A DNA stretch of 62,646 nucleotides from DSUN01 sp035527715 (GCA_035527715.1 DATKZY010000044.1:1-62646); one strand, 5' to 3'. Numbered from the stretch's first letter, positions 25,217 to 33,724 are shown. A program made the numbers and translations. The notes: a model not told the origin generated them from the sequence alone.

Positions 25217-25244
25217 CCGAAAAGGACTCCCGGAGTCATTTCGG
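25217..25244. repeat. Palindrome with GACTCCCGGAGTC core, copy 1
   Basis: It begins 2 nt after the stop codon of the preceding gene. The 13-nt perfect palindrome (25225-25237) is embedded in a larger imperfect one bounded by CCGAAA and TTTCGG. It could end the upstream transcript or be an operator. Confidence 0.6.
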
Positions 25245-25284
25245 ACATCGTAAGTCATTGGTTTATAAGGTCTTATGCCTGCGG

Positions 25285-25306
25285 AAAAGACTCCGGGAGT
25301 CTTTTT
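25285..25306 (+). terminator. Palindrome with GACTCCGGGAGTC core followed by T5, copy 2
   Basis: A perfect 10-bp stem starts with four As and ends in five Ts, the look of an intrinsic terminator with a very small loop. It is only 14 nt from the start codon of the HTH gene, just before its GAGGAGG ribosome-binding site, so an attenuator or operator is equally possible. It shares its 13-nt core, except the centre base, with the palindrome at 25217-25244. Confidence 0.5.
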
Positions 25307-25320
25307 CGAGGAGGTGACCG

Positions 25321-25584
25321 ATGGCGGATGTGGCGGACACGGTGGCGATCAGGGAGTTGTTGGGGCGGCTGACGCCGCGGCAGCGCGAGGTGTGTCTCCT
25401 GCTCGCCGATGGGCGGAGGCAGGTGGAGGCTGCCCGGATGATGGGGATCACGCCTCAGTCGGTCAACTATCACGTGAAGTGCATTCGTAAGTTATTGAGG
25501 GATAAGGGTTTCGATGTCGAGGCCCTGCGGCGGAGGCAGTCGAAGTCCAGCCGCAGGCGGCGGCGCAAGGTTCAGCTCACGTAA
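25321..25584 (+). CDS. Small LuxR/sigma-region-4-type HTH protein
   Basis: The 87-residue protein is essentially one helix-turn-helix of the GerE/sigma-4 kind: LTPRQREVCLLLADG, then VEAARMMGITPQSVNYHVKCIRKLLRDKG. A very basic tail follows (RRRQSKSSRRRRRK). No receiver or sigma region 2 is present, so it is a stand-alone DNA-binding protein. GAGGAGG lies at optimal distance. Two related palindromes upstream are candidate autoregulatory sites. Confidence 0.7.
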   Translation: MADVADTVAIRELLGRLTPRQREVCLLLADGRRQVEAARMMGITPQSVNYHVKCIRKLLRDKGFDVEALRRRQSKSSRRRRRKVQLT

Positions 25585-25694
25585 CCGTATACATTGCAGG
25601 CGCTTAGGTCGAGCGGCCCGCCCCGAAGAAAAAAAGCCGGAAAAAGGCGATTAGGGGCCCTTATTTGCGCAGGGGCATTGCCGTTGTATTGGTG

Positions 25695-25739
25695 GAGGGG
25701 AGAAGGCCCGATGCCGGCAAACCCGGGCCTTGTCCCCTC
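25695..25739. repeat. 16-bp stem hairpin in a gene-free stretch
   Basis: GAGGGGAGAAGGCCCG (25695-25710) pairs with 25724-25739 with one mismatch across a 13-nt loop. It lies within 25585-25929, which holds no convincing gene and includes an unusually A-rich patch at 25626-25648. A weak TTGCGC/TATTGG pair just upstream could drive a small RNA; that is speculative. Confidence 0.5.
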
Positions 25740-25826
25740 GTAGGAAGCGCGCTCCGAGGCGCCCAAGTAGCGCTCCGTCATCGTCGCGAAGCGGCGCCGC
25801 ACGTGCTCTTTGACAACTTGGAAGCA

Positions 25827-25919
25827 GGGGATGGGACCGATGGGACAGATGGGACCTATGGGAGCCCAGACACACGGGGTGTCCCATGGGTCCCATAGGT
25901 CCCATTGGTCCCATGCCCC
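25827..25919. repeat. Long hairpin of ATGGGACC units with a CAGACA core
   Basis: About 38 nt of tandem ATGGGACC-like units are followed by a short centre containing CCCAGACACACGG and then the complement of the units. It ends 10 nt from the stop codon of the DUF362 gene (minus strand), so it may act at the end of that transcript. Architecture resembles the repeats at 24728 and 27080. Confidence 0.75.
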
Positions 25920-25929
25920 TTCGGCGGGC

Positions 25930-27021
25930 TCAGGCGCTGACCTGCTGGATGTCCACCTTCGCGAGGTCGGCCTCGCCGACGCCGAGGTCGGCGCAGACCT
26001 TCAGGTAGTTGGCCTTCGACTTGTTGAAGGTGATGAAGTCGCTGTCGCCCTTCGACCAGTCGCCGAGCGGCTCGGGGTAGAGGCCGGGCGTTTGCTTGTT
26101 GAGGTTCTCGCCGAGGAGCTTGCAGCCGTAGACGTCGAGGGCCAAGGCGTCCTTGCCGACCATCACGATGCCCGTGGGGAATGTGCCGATGCGTTGCTTG
26201 CCCGGGCCGCGCCAGCCGAAGTTCGCCTCGTTCGCGTCCACGATGTTCAGGGCGATGCGTGGGCCGACGGCGAGCTTGAAGGCGTTGCCGAGCTTCTTGG
26301 GGAAGACGCTCCAGCCGTCGCTGTCGGCGGGGTCGAAGCGCTTGGCGACCTCGGTCGTCTCGTCCACCTTGTGGAAGCCGTACATGCGGCGGGTGAGGCC
26401 GATGATGTTCTTGATGCAGGAGGTGAAGACGCAGTGGGGGTGGGTCTTGAGGCGGGGGAGGTTGAGCAGCACGGCGTCGTCGGCGAAGATGTCCTTGGCC
26501 ACTCGCAGGTCTTTCCAGGGCTCGGGCTGGGGCTCGATGAGCTTGTAGTCGGCTTCGCTGCCGGCGGTCCAGTAGCGGGCGAGGTTCTTGACGGGCACCT
26601 GGAGCCCCTGGAGGAGAGCGGCGAGGGTGGGCAGCCCCTCGCGCTTGGCGCCCCAGCCGCCCCACTCCTGGCCGAGGACGGTGATGCTCTTGGGCGAGCA
26701 GTCCTTGAGGAGTTTCACGAGGGCGCCGGCGGCCTGGGTCGAGGTGTTGGCGTCGCGCCAGCCGCCATCGGTGGCATTGAGCTTGATGAGGACGCTTTTG
26801 CCCTTGACGAGCTCGGGGAAGCCGCCCCACTTGTCGAGTGCGGCCTTCATTCGCTTCATCGCCCCCTCGTCGGAGTCGGGCGCGCCGCCGCCGGTGGCGG
26901 CGACGATGCGGGGCTTGGCGGCCGCCTCGGCGGCCAGACCCATCCTCACGGCTGCGGCGGCTCCCGCCACGCCGGCGGCGCCTCGCACGAGGAATCCCCG
27001 ACGGCTCATCGCATCGCTCAT
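25930..27021 (-). CDS. DUF362-domain protein with Tat signal
   Basis: The 363-residue protein has a twin-arginine signal (MSRRGFLVRGAAGVAGAAAA). The DUF362 domain follows, with strings such as SVLIKLNATDGG, LLNLPRLKTHPHCVFTSCIKNIIGLTRRMYG, NIVDAN and GIVMVGKDALALDVYG. DUF362 proteins are often iron-sulfur linked, but the ferredoxin-type Cys repeats are absent here. Function is unknown. Tat export implies folding or cofactor loading before secretion. ATG 27021 is preceded by AGGAG. A TTGACA at 27194-27189 (minus) could be a -35, but no good -10 is seen. Confidence 0.8.
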   Translation of the reverse strand: MSDAMSRRGFLVRGAAGVAGAAAAVRMGLAAEAAAKPRIVAATGGGAPDSDEGAMKRMKAALDKWGGFPELVKGKSVLIKLNATDGGWRDANTSTQAAGALVKLLKDCSPKSITVLGQEWGGWGAKREGLPTLAALLQGLQVPVKNLARYWTAGSEADYKLIEPQPEPWKDLRVAKDIFADDAVLLNLPRLKTHPHCVFTSCIKNIIGLTRRMYGFHKVDETTEVAKRFDPADSDGWSVFPKKLGNAFKLAVGPRIALNIVDANEANFGWRGPGKQRIGTFPTGIVMVGKDALALDVYGCKLLGENLNKQTPGLYPEPLGDWSKGDSDFITFNKSKANYLKVCADLGVGEADLAKVDIQQVSA

Positions 27022-27079
27022 CGTCTTTCTCCTAACGCGGCGCAGTGCCGCAACCAAAGAGAACCCCACGATTCAGAAG

Positions 27080-27150
27080 GGGATGAATGCAGGAATGGAT
27101 GATTGGATGACTGTCTGACACCCATCCATTCATCCACGCATCCATTCCCC
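27080..27150 (-). repeat. Intergenic hairpin repeat, CAGACA-core family, copy 2
   Basis: Read on the minus strand it contains GGGTGTCAGACAGTCATCC, differing from copy 1 at 24728-24791 by two bases in 19. Arms are ATGGATG-type heptamers. Apart from this, the gene-free stretch 27022-27320 shows nothing else. Confidence 0.75.
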
Positions 27151-27320
27151 CCGCTCCCACTTACTATGGAACCAGGGTGGGCGGCGAATGTCAAGGGCGA
27201 TTGCCGCTCAGTCCAATGGCGAGGGGAGGCGCACGGTGTGGCCTCATCCATTCGCACAAGCGCGGCAGCATGCTCATGGCGCGAGAGTGTAGCAGGGGCG
27301 GGCGATTCGTTCCAGCGCGG

Positions 27321-28424
27321 CTAGCCGCGGCGAAGGACGTTGACGAGGCAGCGCAAGGTGCCGAAGTGGGGGTAGACGGCCGAGCAGTCCACGGGCCGGA
27401 CCTCGTAGCCGAGGCCGCGCCAGACGGCAGCCGCGGCCTCGTTGAGCGCCGGCACGTGGGCGTAGATGGGCATGTACACGACCCGCCGCCCGTCGCGCTC
27501 GTCGAGGATGGCGTTGACGTAGGTGAGATACGTCCTGCCGTCGCGGCCGGGGACGACAGGGATGCGCACGACCCGATAGCCCGCGGCGGAGCACGCCGCG
27601 GCAACGGAGTCGAATTGGCGTTGCGTTGTCCCATCCGGCTCGCCGCAGTCCACCAGCCCCCGGGCGAGTGAGGGGTCGGCGACGAGGACCGTGCGGTCGC
27701 CGACGGGCATCATGAACATCCCCGCGTGGTGGTCGGGTGCGTCGCGGAGCAGCACGATGCGGCGGCGGAGAAGCCTTACGAGCGTGGCCTCGAGTTCCTC
27801 GGCGGTCTGCACCGTGCGTTGGAGGTTGCGGGCGAGGAGGGCGGGGGCGACGAAGGCGGTCTCGGCGTCGGCCACGAAGTCGCCGCCGTCGAAGTGCAGC
27901 GCGCTCCGCTCGGCGGCGACACGGCTGCCCAGAATGCGAGCGAGGTCCTGGCCCACGCGGGCGTCGCCGTCGCGAGCGGGCCATAGCTCGGCGCCGTCCT
28001 CGGCTCGCGGCGAGAGCAGCGTCACCGGCGGCACACGCGTCCCGCCTGTGACCTGGCCGAGCGCCAGCCAGCGGTCGCGCGACCAGCACGTGATCGCGTG
28101 TCCCACGACCACGGGCGACAGCGTACACGGGACCGGGCCGACGCGGCTCCGGAGATCATCGAATGCGGCCTGGTCGGGGCACACCACGTGCACCGTCACG
28201 TCGGCGGGAAGCTGGGGGAGGAAGTCGCGGTACGCGCGCTCGACGATGGGCGCAGCGGCGGGCACGTAGTGGATCACCAGCTCGCGCAGGGCGCCCTCGC
28301 AGTCGGGCAGGAGCGGCCCGGCGACCCGGGCCACTCGCCCCGACTGGACGCGGTCGCGGAGCGACAGGCCCGCCGCTCCCACCGCGACGCCGAGGAACAC
28401 GCCGAGGGCCTTGCGGCGGTCCAT
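27321..28424 (-). CDS. Exported agmatine/peptidyl-arginine deiminase-like protein
   Basis: The 367-residue protein has a twin-arginine-like, hydrophobic N-terminus (MDRRKALGVFLGVAVGAAG). Deiminase (pentein) elements follow: SRDRWLALG, the acidic HFDGGDFV (compare EGGN in agmatine deiminases), DHHAGMFMMPVGDRTVLV, and a C-terminal Cys in FGTLRCLVN at the place of the catalytic Cys. The family removes ammonia from guanidino groups. Here the substrate could be free agmatine, arginine or a protein side chain. Its start shares one base with the preceding stop (TGATG), coupling it to the small protein upstream. Confidence 0.7.
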   Translation of the reverse strand: MDRRKALGVFLGVAVGAAGLSLRDRVQSGRVARVAGPLLPDCEGALRELVIHYVPAAAPIVERAYRDFLPQLPADVTVHVVCPDQAAFDDLRSRVGPVPCTLSPVVVGHAITCWSRDRWLALGQVTGGTRVPPVTLLSPRAEDGAELWPARDGDARVGQDLARILGSRVAAERSALHFDGGDFVADAETAFVAPALLARNLQRTVQTAEELEATLVRLLRRRIVLLRDAPDHHAGMFMMPVGDRTVLVADPSLARGLVDCGEPDGTTQRQFDSVAAACSAAGYRVVRIPVVPGRDGRTYLTYVNAILDERDGRRVVYMPIYAHVPALNEAAAAVWRGLGYEVRPVDCSAVYPHFGTLRCLVNVLRRG

Positions 28425-28975
28425 CACTGAGTCGCCTTCTTGTCCTGCTGGCGGATGAGCGTCTGGAGCGTGTTCGCCAGCTCGCCCCCGCGACCGGCCG
28501 GCCCCGCGACCACGAGCGGCCGCGTGCTCACGCTGGCCTTGCCGATCTGAAGCGTGAAGAAGACCGACGTGTTCCCCGCCGCCTTGACCTCGGTGGGTAT
28601 AGAGAGGGTCTTCTTCTCGCCCGCCTCGAGTGCGATCGTGCACTTGTGCTCCCAGGATCGCCTGGCGATCGGGCCGATTCGGGAGAGTTCACTCACCGGA
28701 GGCCGGACCATCATCCGCAGCGTCGCCTCGAGCGACACGGGGCTCTGGCCGGGGTTGGCCGCCACGAGCTTCACCACGGGCGAGTCGCCCGCCTTGTAGG
28801 CCGCCTGGTCGGCCTGGAGCGTGATCTCGCAGCCGCCCTCGCGGAGGACGGGCCACTTGACCTCGGGCGGCTGGCCCTCGGTCGCCACGGCCAGCCCCGT
28901 CCAGCCGATCGCCAGAACCACGAGCGCCGTCGCCGCCGCCGTCGCTGCCACCACTGCTGCGTCGTGCCACCTCAT
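28424..28975 (-). CDS. Unrecognised secreted or anchored protein coupled to the deiminase
   Basis: The 183-residue protein has an N-terminal hydrophobic segment (about 7-30). Next is a likely beta-sandwich resembling Ig-like accessory domains (YKAGDSPVVKLVAANPGQSPVSLEATL, GEKKTLSIPTEVKAAG). AAAGGAG precedes ATG 28975. A TATAAT (29029-29024, minus) without clear -35 lies upstream. It probably partners or stabilises the deiminase encoded next. Confidence 0.55.
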   Translation of the reverse strand: MRWHDAAVVAATAAATALVVLAIGWTGLAVATEGQPPEVKWPVLREGGCEITLQADQAAYKAGDSPVVKLVAANPGQSPVSLEATLRMMVRPPVSELSRIGPIARRSWEHKCTIALEAGEKKTLSIPTEVKAAGNTSVFFTLQIGKASVSTRPLVVAGPAGRGGELANTLQTLIRQQDKKATQ

Positions 28976-29149
28976 CGCCGTCTCCTTTCTGCCGCAGGAT
29001 CCCGAGACCAGCCCCACGCTTGAATTATACGGCGTCAAAGCGGCAGATGCTGTAAGGGGTTTGTAACAAGGCCTCAGTCCGCACGAGCAGCGAAGGCGAC
29101 GAGTTTCCGAAAGACAGGGCGGGCATCACCGTTGGCTGCGCCGCGTGTT

Positions 29150-29189
29150 CAAGATGGCCAAGTGCTATTGCGCGCGCGTGGCCATCTTG
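29150..29189. repeat. 11-bp perfect inverted repeat downstream of the lyase operon
   Basis: CAAGATGGCCA (29150-29160) pairs with TGGCCATCTTG (29179-29189) over an 18-nt loop. It follows the end of the minus-strand operon 33724-29230 and may be its transcript end. No T run follows on either strand. Confidence 0.45.
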
Positions 29190-29229
29190 AGCACCTTGGC
29201 GCCCCCGCCCCCGGCGTGGTTGGTAGAGT

Positions 29230-31077
29230 CTACTTCTGCGGGTCGGCGGCGGGCGCTCTGTCGAGGGCCTGGAGATGCTTGATGAGGCGGATGGCGTCGT
29301 CGCAGCGGCCTTCGCCATACGCGGCGTCGAGCAGGCTGAGTGTTCGGGCGTAGGCCCAGGCCTTCTCTGACGCGGCGAGGCGTTGCGGGTCGCGGCGGGG
29401 GACGCCCAGGCCCGCAGCCGCGAGGAGCTCGGAGGCGCGCTTTGCCAGCTTGTCGCGCACGGCGAGGTAGTGAAGCTCGCGGATGACGTCCTGGACGTAG
29501 CGCCGCTCGGTATCGCACGACGCCGCGGCCAACGCCTTAGCCAGATGCTGTGGCGGCTCGAGGCGCAGGAGCGGCTGCATGGCCTTGACGAGCTTTTCAT
29601 TGGCCTGGAGCGCCTCGGGGAGGAGCTCGCGGGTGTAGAGCTCCTGGAGCTTGGCCCAGTCGTCGGGCAGGGGGCGGATGCCGGGGTCGAGGGGCGTGCT
29701 GACCCGAGCTGGCGCGGCTGCGCCGTGGAGCCAGGTCTCCCAGCGGTCGAAGTGGCCGTCGCCGTTGGTGTCGAGGTAGCGGATTTCGGCCAGACGGTCG
29801 CCGTTGCCGAGGTGGCCGACGCACAGCCAGCCCTCGGTGGCGCCGCGCAGGTGGATGCGCCGGTCGGCGCGGCAGTAGTAGAGCTCGCGCTTGCCGCAGG
29901 CCGAAGGCCGAAACTCGCGGCGGACGTTCCAGTCCTGGACCGGTCCGCCGGTGTTGTGCATGACGCGGCGCGCCCAGGTCCAGAAGACGCCCTCCCAGCG
30001 GCGGTCCTCCTCGGGGTGGGGCGGGCCGCCGAGGGCTACGGCATCGTCGCCGTACTCCCTCCAACTGAAGCCGGTCTGGTCGGCGGGGTAGGACTCGGCC
30101 ACGCGGCGTGCGTCGGCGTGAGGGATGCAGAAGGTGGTCTTTGGGGGCCGGCGGAGGCAGTTCTCGCGCGCCATTCCCGCGAACTCGTAGGGCAGCCGGC
30201 CGATCATGTTGAAGCCCAGCTCATAGTGAAGGGGCCTCTCGGCCGAACTCAGTCCGTCAATGTCCAGGCTGTAGCGGACGTTGAGGACCCCGACGCGCCG
30301 CATCCGCTCGGTGAACGGGCCGCTGTAGGAGAAGATGCTGTTGGCGTAGTCGGGCTCCGCCCGTCCGTCGAAGTCGAGGGGCACGGCGCTGAAGCGGACG
30401 ACCGCCTCCGACTGGCCGTCGCGGTCGGTGTCGTAGAAGGCGAACGGGCACTCGCTGTGGGGCACCCACGCCTTGCGTTCGGGGTCGTACTCGTTGGCGT
30501 AGATGAGATTGTCGCCGTGGGGGTCGCTACGGAAGAAATTGCCCGAGTACTCGTAGTTCACCACATCCCACATCAAGCTGTCCTTGTCGAGGTCAACGCC
30601 GAACCAGGCGCGGCGCAGGCGGCCACCAAGGAAGTAGCGAATCTCCATCTCATCAGGCTTCCCGTCGCCGTCGTTGTCCAGGTAGTCGACGAGGCGGTCG
30701 GCTCGGCCGTCCGCATCGTAGTCTGCCACGTAGCAATCGCTGTCCTTATCGCCATCCTTGTCCTCGGGGCGCAGGTCGCCATCGTCGTCAATCACCCAGA
30801 CGATGGCATCGAGAGGCTTCCCCTTGATGGTCAGGCGCTCGCGGCGGATGAGCATCTTGCCCGCGGCGTCGGCGCCGCTGGTGGCTGCGAAGTGTTCCCC
30901 GCTGGCGAGCGCCAGCGCTCGTGCCCACCAGGGCTTGGCCGCGAGGACGAGTTGGCCCTTCTCATCCATCGCCGTCTCGCGTTCCCACCAGGGCGCCGGC
31001 GGCGCCCCAGCCAGGGCCGGCCAGGCCAACGCGAAGGCGGGCAGCAGCATCCAGCTCAACGGCAGGGGGGCGCGCAT
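29230..31077 (-). CDS. Secreted protein with Asp-rich calcium-binding-like repeats
   Basis: The 615-residue protein has a signal peptide and then many DxDxDG-like loops: DDDGDLRPEDKDGDKDSD, DYDADGRAD, DNDGDGKPDE, DTDRDGQSE and DTNGDGHFD. They resemble EF-hand/dockerin or thrombospondin type 3 calcium sites. The C-terminal ~120 residues are helical. No catalytic family is recognised. It lies 3 nt after the lyase-like gene and is the last member of the operon 33724-29230, so a role in binding polysaccharide or building an extracellular complex is inferred. Confidence 0.6.
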   Translation of the reverse strand: MRAPLPLSWMLLPAFALAWPALAGAPPAPWWERETAMDEKGQLVLAAKPWWARALALASGEHFAATSGADAAGKMLIRRERLTIKGKPLDAIVWVIDDDGDLRPEDKDGDKDSDCYVADYDADGRADRLVDYLDNDGDGKPDEMEIRYFLGGRLRRAWFGVDLDKDSLMWDVVNYEYSGNFFRSDPHGDNLIYANEYDPERKAWVPHSECPFAFYDTDRDGQSEAVVRFSAVPLDFDGRAEPDYANSIFSYSGPFTERMRRVGVLNVRYSLDIDGLSSAERPLHYELGFNMIGRLPYEFAGMARENCLRRPPKTTFCIPHADARRVAESYPADQTGFSWREYGDDAVALGGPPHPEEDRRWEGVFWTWARRVMHNTGGPVQDWNVRREFRPSACGKRELYYCRADRRIHLRGATEGWLCVGHLGNGDRLAEIRYLDTNGDGHFDRWETWLHGAAAPARVSTPLDPGIRPLPDDWAKLQELYTRELLPEALQANEKLVKAMQPLLRLEPPQHLAKALAAASCDTERRYVQDVIRELHYLAVRDKLAKRASELLAAAGLGVPRRDPQRLAASEKAWAYARTLSLLDAAYGEGRCDDAIRLIKHLQALDRAPAADPQK

Positions 31078-31080
31078 GGC

Positions 31081-32877
31081 TCAGGGGACCTCCAGGACGA
31101 CGCGCTGTTCGCGGTGCTGGCGGTCAAGCGGGATGCGGATGACGATGCGTGCTTCCTCGGGGGTGGCCCGCCCGTCGGCGCGGTAGGGATTGTGCGGGAA
31201 GACGGGCCAGGAGAGCGAGGCGGTCGGAGGCAGGCGCAACCGCCAGCCGGCGTAGGAAACCCAGCCCCCAAGCTGCTCCGCAGAAAGCTCGATCGGGGTG
31301 GCCGTCAGCTTGAGCTTCTGCCCGGCAGCGGTCTCCAGCGTCTGGCCGCTCTGGGGCTCCTGCGCCGTCTCGGTGCGGACCTGCCCACCGTGGGCGACGA
31401 AGTGCACTCGGCCAGCGAGTTGGGGGATGAGCGTCAGGTGGGCGTAGATGGGCAGCCCCGAGGTCGCCGCGGCTTCGACGACGTATTCGAGGCTGCGCTC
31501 GTCCTTTGGCACCACGCGCAGCCGACAGGTCTCGGGGCCGTAGGTCAGCTCGAGCGCCGGCTCCGGCGCCGTCGAGAGCTTCGCAACCGAGGGGACGTGG
31601 TAGAGCGTCCCCTTGGGGAGGAAGCTCGGATTCGTGTCGCCGGGGCGATGGGCGAGCGCGGCCAGGTCACCGACGGCGAAGCTGCTCCAGGCCGGCTGGA
31701 GCTTGGTGTTCCCGCCCCCAAGAATCAGGCCCGTCTTCTCGTGGTAGATGCTCACCAGGTTCTGCCGGTCTTGAATCCATCGGGAGTTGACGACGCGAGC
31801 GGTGTAGGCCGACCAGCAGATGAACCACGGGCCGCGCCGCAGCGTGGCCGCCCGCTCGACGCCTCTCTCCCGAAGCACGAAGACTTCCTCGCCCCGGCCC
31901 GACGGCTCCTCGGCGAGCGGGCCTTCCTCGCCGTAGAGCACGAGCGAGGCCGCAAGGTCGGCATCCAGCGGCCCCCCGAGCTGCGACCACTGCGCCTTGA
32001 GATGCGCCCGGCCAACGGGTGTGAAGCTGAAGCCGACGTTGCCCGGGGAAACCTGGGCGTGATAGGGGTTGCGCTGGTCCACCGTCTCGACGTTGTGGCC
32101 GTTGGGATAGGTGAAATGGCGATGGAAGGCCGCGGCCCGTTCCAAGGCCGGCAGCACCTTGCGGTCGCCCGACATGGCGTAGTAGGTGCCCAGGGCGTCC
32201 ACGTAGACGAAGCCGTAGACCACCACCGGCCCGCCCCCCTCGGCCCAGTAGCCGCCCTCCGTCTGCCTGGCCGCCACCTGCTCGAGGAACTTTGCCGCCT
32301 GCTGGCACCACTCCGGCCGGCCGAGCGCCTTGCCGGCGGCATAGAGGCCCATCGCGTGATGCGCGGGGATGTTGTGGACGTGGCGGAGCGCCCCCTCGGC
32401 GATCTTCCCGTAGCCAAGGCTCAGGGCCTTGGTCCAGCGCTCGCGGCGCTCGGCCGGCATGGCGTCCCGGATCAGCCCGAAGGTGCGGAGCCAACGCGAA
32501 TAGGTCCAGGGCATGTGGATTTTCCCCCACGTGCTGCCGTCCTTCTTGCGGAAGACCCAGCGGCCCTGCTCATCCATGTCCTCGATCAGCGCGTCCCCTG
32601 CCTTCATGATGGCCTCGAGGAGCTTTGGGTCTTTGTGGTGCACGTTGCCGGGGGCGCTCGCAGCGTACGCCGCGGCCAGCGGATACATCTGCTGCTGATC
32701 GTTGCAGATCCAGATCCCCGTGCCGAACCGCCCGGTCTTCGCATCATACGTCTTGAGGATCTCCGGGACATGCCTGGCGAGGTCGCTCAGGGCGCGCTCC
32801 TTGAACCTCAGTTCGGCGGCAGCCGCGGCGGACACCGCGGCAACCGGGACGAGCAGCATCAGCAGGAACCGTTCCAT
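31081..32877 (-). CDS. Secreted (alpha/alpha)-barrel polysaccharide lyase-like protein
   Basis: The 598-residue protein has a signal peptide and a helical N-terminal half with repeated Trp/Tyr-rich motifs (HMPWTYSRWLRTFGLI, NIPAHHAMGLYAAGKALG, GGYWAEGGGPVVVYGFVYVDALG). A beta-rich C-terminal half follows (about 340-598). This toroid-plus-sandwich layout is shared by heparinase/alginate/chondroitin lyase families. The exact family is not identified, and N..H and Y residues that would be catalytic are only suggested. AAGGAG precedes ATG 32877. Neighbours: isomerase-like gene upstream, calcium-binding-like secreted protein downstream. Confidence 0.55.
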   Translation of the reverse strand: MERFLLMLLVPVAAVSAAAAAELRFKERALSDLARHVPEILKTYDAKTGRFGTGIWICNDQQQMYPLAAAYAASAPGNVHHKDPKLLEAIMKAGDALIEDMDEQGRWVFRKKDGSTWGKIHMPWTYSRWLRTFGLIRDAMPAERRERWTKALSLGYGKIAEGALRHVHNIPAHHAMGLYAAGKALGRPEWCQQAAKFLEQVAARQTEGGYWAEGGGPVVVYGFVYVDALGTYYAMSGDRKVLPALERAAAFHRHFTYPNGHNVETVDQRNPYHAQVSPGNVGFSFTPVGRAHLKAQWSQLGGPLDADLAASLVLYGEEGPLAEEPSGRGEEVFVLRERGVERAATLRRGPWFICWSAYTARVVNSRWIQDRQNLVSIYHEKTGLILGGGNTKLQPAWSSFAVGDLAALAHRPGDTNPSFLPKGTLYHVPSVAKLSTAPEPALELTYGPETCRLRVVPKDERSLEYVVEAAATSGLPIYAHLTLIPQLAGRVHFVAHGGQVRTETAQEPQSGQTLETAAGQKLKLTATPIELSAEQLGGWVSYAGWRLRLPPTASLSWPVFPHNPYRADGRATPEEARIVIRIPLDRQHREQRVVLEVP

Positions 32878-32926
32878 GGGAGAACTCCTTGCCGGCCGGC
32901 GCATCAGCCGTCCAGCGTGCTCATCG

Positions 32927-33724
32927 TCACGCCAGGAACTGGCGGATGTAGCGCTGGGTGAGCAGCAGCATCTTGCGGCGGAGCGGCGGGCGACTCCACA
33001 TCGAGCCGTGCGGCTCGATCGAGAGGTAGCCGTCGTAGTGGTGCTCGTGGAGGAAGGCGAAGACCTTCCCCCACTCGATGTCGCCCATCCCCGCCGCGGG
33101 CTGCGACACGAGCTTGCCGTCCATGTACAGGTGCTCTTTGATGTGCATGTGGGTGATGCGCCAGCCATAGTCGCGCAGGATGGGCAGGTAGTCGTCGCCG
33201 TGGTGGCGGATGTTCGCGGGGTCGAGCTTGATGCCGACGTCGAGCCCGGCGTCCCACACCCGCTGGTAGTCGGCGGCCGTGGTGAAGAAGCTGTTGCCGT
33301 GGACGGGGTAGAGGGCGATCCGCAGGCCGGCCACGCGGGCCTTCTCGACGTAGGGCGGGAACACGCGGGCGAACTCGGCGGCGTTCTCCTCGGGCGAGGC
33401 GTCCTTGATGTGGCCGCCGCCGGTGATGAGGATGCTGGCCTCGAGGTGCCGGGCGAAGCCGATGGCGCGGTCGAGCATCTTCAGGCTCGCCTCGCGTTCG
33501 GCGGCGTCGCGCGACGTGTGGTTCCAGCCCCAGAGGCCGAGGGCCGATGCCTTGACGCCGTGCTCGACCAGGATCGCGCGCATCTTGCTCACGGTGTCGA
33601 ACGTCAGGTCCTTGAAGTCGCCCCAGTAGTTGAACTCGAGGCCCTCGAAGCCGTGCTCGGCGGCGAAGCGCGCGTCCTCCTCGACGCCGCCGAGGTCGTT
33701 GTTGGCGATGAAGCCGATCTTCAT
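32927..33724 (-). CDS. Sugar phosphate isomerase/epimerase (xylose isomerase-like TIM barrel)
   Basis: The 265-residue protein is an AP-endonuclease-2 type TIM barrel: GFIANNDLGGVEEDARFAAEHGFEGLEFN, SALGLWGWNH, ILITGGG, ALYPVHGNSF, DVGIKLDPANI, THMHIKEH, YDGYLSIEPHGSMW. Metal ligands are expected at the Glu, Asp and His of those strands. Members isomerise or epimerise sugars or inositols. First gene of the operon, with AAGGAG before ATG 33724. Confidence 0.85.
   Translation of the reverse strand: MKIGFIANNDLGGVEEDARFAAEHGFEGLEFNYWGDFKDLTFDTVSKMRAILVEHGVKASALGLWGWNHTSRDAAEREASLKMLDRAIGFARHLEASILITGGGHIKDASPEENAAEFARVFPPYVEKARVAGLRIALYPVHGNSFFTTAADYQRVWDAGLDVGIKLDPANIRHHGDDYLPILRDYGWRITHMHIKEHLYMDGKLVSQPAAGMGDIEWGKVFAFLHEHHYDGYLSIEPHGSMWSRPPLRRKMLLLTQRYIRQFLA

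Noticed and set aside
25572..25802. 76-codon minus-strand frame in the gene-free stretch
   Set aside because: No family resemblance, no good ribosome-binding site, and it spans the 16-bp stem hairpin.
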